From the NCBI RefSeq assembly GCF_038594605.1, contig NZ_JBCFZM010000003.1:528963-592962 (forward strand): DNA of 64,000 nucleotides, written 5' to 3'. A program made the translations under genes and the position numbers. The first letter of the stretch is position 1; every line of letters begins with the position of its first letter. This DNA is from Alteriqipengyuania bathyomarina_B (GTDB taxonomy: Bacteria; Pseudomonadota; Alphaproteobacteria; Sphingomonadales; Sphingomonadaceae). Under the pieces are notes generated by a model. It was not told the DNA's origin and ran no database searches. It worked only from the letters and a program-made list of their open reading frames with translations. Shown piece by piece: positions 61,301 through 64,000 of this stretch.

Positions 61301-64000
61301 TCTGACTACACCGTGTCGGTCGGCAACGCGGTCGATACGATTGCGCTGACCCCGAGTGCGTCGGACGCAGATGCCACGATCACCGTGGCTGGCAAGGCGG
61401 TGGCTTCGGGCAGCGCGAGTGCGCCGGTGGCGCTTCCGGTCGGCACCACCACTATCGAAGTGGTGGTGACCGCTGCCGATGGCACCGACCAGCGCTACAC
61501 GGTCGCAGTGACGCGTGCCGTTTCAAGCGATGCGGCGCTGTCTGCGCTGGGAGTAAGCGAGGGGGCGCTGTCACCAGCGTTCGATCCGGCGCAAGCGAGC
61601 TATACCGTATCGGTCGGCCACGAGGTCGAGACGATTGCGCTTACTCCGAGTGCCTCGGACGCTGGTGCCACGATCACCGTCGCTGGTAACGCAGTTGCCT
61701 CGGGCAGCGCGAGTGCGCCGGTTGCGCTTTCGGTCGGCACGACGTCGATTGCGGTCGTGGTGACCGCTGCCGATGGCACGACCCGGCAGTACACGGTTGC
61801 AGTGACCCGCGCCGCCTCGAGCGATGCGGCATTGTCTGCGCTGTCGGTGAGCGAAGGGACGCTGACGCCAAGCTTCGATGCGAGCCAGACGAGCTACACC
61901 GTCTCGGTCGGTAACGCGGTCGATACGGTCACGCTCACCCCGAGTGCGTCGGACGCAGATGCCACCATAACCGTCGCTGGCAACGCGGTGGCTTCGGGAA
62001 GTGCGAGTGCGCCCGTGGCGCTGCCAGTCGGCACCACCCCGATTGCGGTCGTGGTAACCGCTCCGGATGGTACCACCCAGACCTACACGGTCGCGATAAC
62101 TCGCGCCGCCTCGAACGATGCGCAGCTATCCTCGCTGTCGGTGAGCGAGGGGACGCTGAGCCCCGCGTTCGACCCCGCGCAAACGAACTACGCAGTGTCG
62201 GTGGGCAGCACGGTTGACGCGATGACGCTAAGCCCGACCGCCTCGGACGCCGACGCCACGATCACGGTCGCTGGTGATGCGGTAGCTTCGGGCAGCGCGA
62301 GTGCGCCGGTTGCGCTGTCGGTCGGCACCACCTCGATCCCAGTGGTGGTGACCGCAGCGGACGGCACAACGCGGCAATATACGGTCGCAGTGACCCGCGC
62401 CGCGCCGCCGACGCTCGCCGTGTATTCGACCAGCGGCGGCGTCCAGCCGATCGCCAACGGTTCGGCGTCGACGACGCCCGGGACCGATTTCGGCCAGGTG
62501 ATGGTCGGGTCCTCCGAGTCTCGCGGGTTCCTGATCTTCAACGAGGGCGATGCCGATCTCGTGGTCTCAGGCATCACTGCGACACCTGCGGCCGGTTTCG
62601 TCGTGCAGGCGGACGCGTCGAGGACGATCGCTCCGGGTGGTTCCTACGAGTTCGACATTCGGTTTGCTCCGAAGGCCATCGGCGGCGTCACCGCGACGGT
62701 CACCATCGCGAGCAATGATGCCGCAACGCCGAGCTTTACCTATAACCTGTACGCAACCGGGGCAGCGCCGGTGCCGACGATCGTCGACATTGCCCCGGCA
62801 GAAGGTCTGACCGTAGGCGGCACCACTGTCGCGATTACCGGCACAGGCTTTCTGACGGCTAACAGCGTCACCTTCGCAGGCGTCCAGGCAAACGCGTTTA
62901 CCGTAGTCAGCGATACGCAAATCGATGCGACGGCGCCTGCGAATAGCGCGGGCAGGGTCGACGTTGTCGTTACATCGCCGGGCGGCTCGGCAACGGCGAC
63001 CGGTGCCTTCACTTACCTTTCCAATGATGCGGCGCTGTCTGCGCTGGGAGTAAGCGAGGGGGCGCTGTCACCAGCGTTCGATCCGGCGCAAGCGAGCTAT
63101 ACCGTATCGGTCGGCCACGAAGTCGATACGATTACGCTGACGCCGAGTGCCTCGGACGTCGACGCAACGATTACCGTGGCGGGCAATGCGGTGGCTTCGG
63201 GCAGCGCTAGTGCGCCGGTTGCGCTTCCGGTCGGCACGACCACTATCGAAGTGGTGGTGACAGCCGCCGACGGGACCACCCAGCAGTACACGGTCGCGGT
63301 GACCCGCGCCGCCTCGAGCGATGCGGCACTGTCTGCGCTGTCATTGAGCGAAGGGGCGCTCTCGCCAAGCTTCGATGCGAGCCAGACGAGCTACACCGTC
63401 TCGGTCAGCAATGAGGTTGAGACGATTACGCTGACCCCAAGTGCCTCGGACGCGGATGCGACGATCACGGTCGCGGGTAATGCCGTTGCCTCGGGTAGCG
63501 TGAGTGCACCGGTGGCGCTGCCGGTCGGCACGACGTCGATTGCGGTCGTGGTGACCGCTCCCGACGGCACGACCCGGCAGTACACGGTTGCGGTGACCCG
63601 CGCCGCCTCGAGCGATGCGCAGCTGTCCGCCCTGTCGGTGAGCGAGGGAACCCTGAGTCCCGCGTTCGATCCTGGGCAGGCGAGCTACACCGTCTCGGTC
63701 GGCAACGAGGTCGATACGATTACGCTGACGCCGAGTGCTTCGGATGCCGACGCCACGATCACGGTCGCGGGCAACGCGGTGACTTCGGGAAGCGCGAGTT
63801 CGCCCGTGGCGCTGCCGGTCGGCACGACGCCGATTACGGTGGTGGTCACCGCTCCGGATGGCACCACCCAGAGCTACTCGGTTGCGGTGACCCGCGCTGC
63901 CTCGAACGATGCGCAGCTGTCCGCTCTGTCGGCGAGCGAGGGGGCGCTTTCGCCAAGCTTCGATGCGAGCCAGACGAGCTACACCGTCTCGGTCGGCAAC
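55313..64000 (+). CDS. giant exported repeat protein (ASH, IPT/TIG and cadherin-like modules), continues past window
   Basis: One frame open for 2,896 codons without a stop. The N-terminus MRTPSAVRGSIVSVILAALA with LLLPAAAAAQP is a signal peptide. Next come an ASPM/SPD-2/Hydin-like domain (FGTVEETGSVVVRYFLLYNP), a bacterial Ig-like domain (to about 56040), two more ASH domains and an IPT/TIG domain (PAEGPAVGGTTVSIAGTGFL). Then cadherin-like beta-sandwich modules alternate with further ASH-TIG pairs at about 57617, 59702, 60611 and 62402. No catalytic domain, membrane anchor or cell-wall signal is visible before the window ends. It is probably a large surface adhesin or biofilm protein. The ATG at 55313 lacks a good ribosome site; GTG at 55214 is an in-frame alternative. 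Confidence 0.88.
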   Translation, partial: MRTPSAVRGSIVSVILAALALLLPAAAAAQPVLQVYGIVDGSAVAVPNGSSSPSAATDFGTVEETGSVVVRYFLLYNPGDAPLNITDISVSPGSVFRLTQNNTGVIGAGGSQSVPVEFDPNAGGPFSETISVSSDDPNNPSYTFQVFGEGVATSGPTVTLGALTDAGSNTFTSSITFSAPVTGFTASDLVTTNASATLSGSGANYVVTLSPAASGQFSVQVPANVAVDGSGRYNRPSDIRTATFNPPPGGVLRVTGRGNTIASGDTSPRNADGTFYGEVVVGESAVDRTFVLHNDGASTLTVSSVTVDNATGSAFSLVGATPNMIAPDGTASITIRFDPAAEGAFDAVVRIGSDDPDSPIYSFTVQGAAEAAAPAMFVFLNGSPVQNGAATTPGTDFGTIAVGASDTRQFVVYNAGNADLTFAASASPIEGYRMSIVSSGTIPAGSFQAFDVFFDPKAEGDFPTTVSIASNDPNTPVFTFDMEGSAVAPVPTAGTISPAEGPAVGGTTVSIAGTGFLTAQSVTFDGTAATSFTVVSDTEIEAVSPAHASGAVDIVVTTAGGTATATNGYTYLASSDATLASLSVSEGTLSPAFDPAETDYAVSVGEAVATIALTPTASDAGATITVAGIAVTSGQASDPIALSAGQNMIAAEVTAPDGTTRQYNVVVTRALSSDASLAALSVSEGTLTPAFDTARGSYTVRVASDVETITVTPTASDAGATIRVNGTATPSGTATAPIPLVVGTTPITVQVMAANGASRVYSLPVTRAAPPTVQVYSMTGGQAAVANGSTAATPGTDFGQVNVGGQGTRLFVVNNAGDAPLTLTGLSVTPSDGFSVPALTSETLQPGGSYQFTIPFRPTSTGDVTATVSIASNDPNAPTYSFAVYANGVAPLPTIGSVSPDEGVARGGASVTITGTGFLTAQSVTFGGTDATAFTVLSDTAIQATTPEHPAGAVDVVVTSPGGSATATDGYTFLSGDSTLASLVPSDGTLSPTFDAAEQDYSVRVAHSVDMITLTPTANDAGATITVDGNAVASGSASASIALPVGVTRIVVRVNAADGTNRQYSVTVTRAPSDDATLSALTVSEGSLTPAFDTGELSYAVAVAHSVTSIVLTPTASDAGATIRVAGSMTASGSASTPVALNAGTTSIAVIVTAADGTTQQYTVAVTRAPSSDATLVSLVPSDGALSPAFDPAELSYAVSVGNDVDTITLTPRVADAGATVAVAGNAVTSGNASAPVALPVGTTSIAVVVTAADGTTQQYDVAVTRVPSNDAKLSALTLSEGTLQPAFGPFNTNYLVDVANSVTSITVTPTAADADATITVAGNAVASGSASAPVALTIGSNAIAVVVTAADGTMLEYTIAVTRAASSDATLSDLAVSEGTLTPAFDPGRTSYAVAVDTPVDSIRVKPTVSDAGATVTVAGNAVASGSASAPITLNVGTNSIPVTVTAGNGATLSYTLSVTRAAPPTIAMYSTTGGVQAIADGTTSATPGTDFGEVMVGASASRRFLITNTGNADLVISGITATPAAGFEVPAESSRTIVPGGSYEFEIRFAPTSEGSFATTIAVASNDPATPSFSYSLYATAAAPLPTITGITPTEGSASGGTAVTITGTGFLTATSVTFDGVAADAFTVVSDTRIDTTTPANPLGTVDVVVTSPGGAATATDGYRYLSGEASLSGLSVSEGTLTPTFDPAQIDYSVSVGSTVDTITLTPTASDAGATITVAGNAVSSGSASAPVALSVGTTSIDVVVTAADGTTRQYAVAVARAAPPTIGVYSSSDGVQPIANGATSATPGTDFGEVAVGSSGSRTFLIFNDGDVDLVVSGIAASPAAGFTLPTASSTTIAPGGSFEFPIVFAPQTDGSFTTTIAITSNDPATPSFTYSLYGTAAAPIPMISDVAPAEGPLSGGTGVAITGTGFLTVTSVTFAGENADAFTVVSDTRIDATTPANVAGTVDVVVSSPGGAATATRSFTYLSNDATLSTLAVSEGVLSPTFDPARSDYTVSVGNAVDTIALTPSASDADATITVAGKAVASGSASAPVALPVGTTTIEVVVTAADGTDQRYTVAVTRAVSSDAALSALGVSEGALSPAFDPAQASYTVSVGHEVETIALTPSASDAGATITVAGNAVASGSASAPVALSVGTTSIAVVVTAADGTTRQYTVAVTRAASSDAALSALSVSEGTLTPSFDASQTSYTVSVGNAVDTVTLTPSASDADATITVAGNAVASGSASAPVALPVGTTPIAVVVTAPDGTTQTYTVAITRAASNDAQLSSLSVSEGTLSPAFDPAQTNYAVSVGSTVDAMTLSPTASDADATITVAGDAVASGSASAPVALSVGTTSIPVVVTAADGTTRQYTVAVTRAAPPTLAVYSTSGGVQPIANGSASTTPGTDFGQVMVGSSESRGFLIFNEGDADLVVSGITATPAAGFVVQADASRTIAPGGSYEFDIRFAPKAIGGVTATVTIASNDAATPSFTYNLYATGAAPVPTIVDIAPAEGLTVGGTTVAITGTGFLTANSVTFAGVQANAFTVVSDTQIDATAPANSAGRVDVVVTSPGGSATATGAFTYLSNDAALSALGVSEGALSPAFDPAQASYTVSVGHEVDTITLTPSASDVDATITVAGNAVASGSASAPVALPVGTTTIEVVVTAADGTTQQYTVAVTRAASSDAALSALSLSEGALSPSFDASQTSYTVSVSNEVETITLTPSASDADATITVAGNAVASGSVSAPVALPVGTTSIAVVVTAPDGTTRQYTVAVTRAASSDAQLSALSVSEGTLSPAFDPGQASYTVSVGNEVDTITLTPSASDADATITVAGNAVTSGSASSPVALPVGTTPITVVVTAPDGTTQSYSVAVTRAASNDAQLSALSASEGALSPSFDASQTSYTVSVGN
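57035..57616 (+). repeat. cadherin-like module run 1 (2 x 294 bp)
   Basis: Two 98-codon modules starting at 57035 and 57329. Each has the pattern SDATLASLSVSEGTLSPAFD, then LTPTASDAGATITV and DGTTRQYNVVVTRA. These are the most divergent copies. They follow the first TIG domain. Confidence 0.85.
58238..59701 (+). repeat. cadherin-like module run 2 (5 x 294 bp)
   Basis: Five modules beginning at 58238, 58532, 58826, 59120 and 59414, exactly 294 bp apart with no insertions or deletions. Each runs from a DATL/DSTL-type start through TLTP-SDAGATI-VAGNAV to VTRA. The run is preceded by an ASH-TIG pair. Confidence 0.88.
60323..60610 (+). repeat. cadherin-like module run 3 (single copy)
   Basis: One module only (EASLSGLSVSEGTLTPTFDP to VAVARA) between two ASH-TIG pairs. 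It shows that the number of modules per block varies while module length does not. Confidence 0.8.
61232..62401 (+). repeat. cadherin-like module run 4 (4 x 294 bp)
   Basis: Modules start at 61232, 61526, 61820 and 62114, again exactly 294 bp apart. The copy at 61526 shares 95 identical bases with the copy at 63023 (61529-61623 and 63026-63120). Confidence 0.88.
63023..64000 (+). repeat. cadherin-like module run 5 (at least 4, cut by window end)
   Basis: Modules start at 63023, 63317, 63611 and 63905; the last is cut after 96 bases. These copies are the most alike at DNA level, which suggests recent duplication or gene conversion at this end. The array may continue beyond the window. Confidence 0.85.

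Noticed and set aside
57035..64000. Could the 294-bp repeats be a CRISPR or satellite array?
   Set aside because: Units are coding, in frame, far too long for CRISPR repeats, have no spacers, and translate into one protein family.

Overview
The window looks like chromosome of a GC-rich alphaproteobacterium of the order Sphingomonadales, most likely Erythrobacteraceae. The grounds are the high-GC codon use, two full TonB-dependent receptors plus a decayed one, a FecI/FecR pair, a ManD-type mannonate dehydratase of the Novosphingobium kind, a KatE stress operon and very frequent translational coupling (ATGA, GTGA and TTGA overlaps). This placement rests on gene content only. I saw no complete tRNA, rRNA, CRISPR array or intact insertion sequence.

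Left end (1-2.4 kb): a LacI-family regulator lies between an RpiB/LacA/LacB-type isomerase (cut by the window edge) and a 2-keto-4-pentenoate hydratase-like enzyme. Identical 14-bp palindromic boxes sit in front of both enzyme genes. At 2.9-9.9 kb is a glycan or compatible-solute cluster: a fused sucrose-phosphate synthase/phosphatase, three further glycosyltransferases, a Crp/Fnr-type regulator and a PAPS-type sulfotransferase. At 9.9-14.7 kb is a reverse-strand stress operon: KatE catalase, SRPBCC membrane protein, zinc alcohol dehydrogenase, SDR. The segment 2.7-15.6 kb is bracketed by two direct copies of a tRNA-Ser 3'-end-like sequence. A graveyard of gene fragments follows (15.0-16.5 kb): methyltransferase, recombinase tail, MASE1 domain and ATPase tail.

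16.5-19.7 kb encodes a hybrid sensor kinase (MASE1-PAS-PAS-HisKA-HATPase-REC-Hpt). At 20.3-28.6 kb is a glucuronate catabolism locus (UxaC, UxuB, ManD, GntR regulator) in partial decay. Its TRAP binding-protein gene is frameshifted, carries a nonsense codon and is fused to the tail of a DUF2855 gene. Its KDG kinase gene is cut after about 190 codons and abuts an inverted, broken TonB-receptor fragment.

29-43 kb is a nutrient-scavenging region: LysR regulator, TonB receptor, S9 peptidase, M16 peptidase, STN-type TonB receptor, FecR and an ECF sigma factor, consistent with signal-controlled peptide uptake. 43.3-49.8 kb is a MacAB/TolC-like efflux operon with a DUF2807 protein inserted. It is divergent from a two-component pair whose NtrC-like regulator has a degenerate AAA core and begins upstream of its first ATG. 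A second, NarL-type two-component pair (52.3-54.9 kb) faces away from the last gene.

The last 8.7 kb is one open reading frame of at least 2,896 codons that runs off the window. It encodes an exported protein with a nested repeat plan: ASPM/SPD-2/Hydin-like domain, then IPT/TIG domain, then a run of 98-residue cadherin-like beta-sandwich modules (runs of 2, 5, 1, 4 and at least 4), every module exactly 294 bp.
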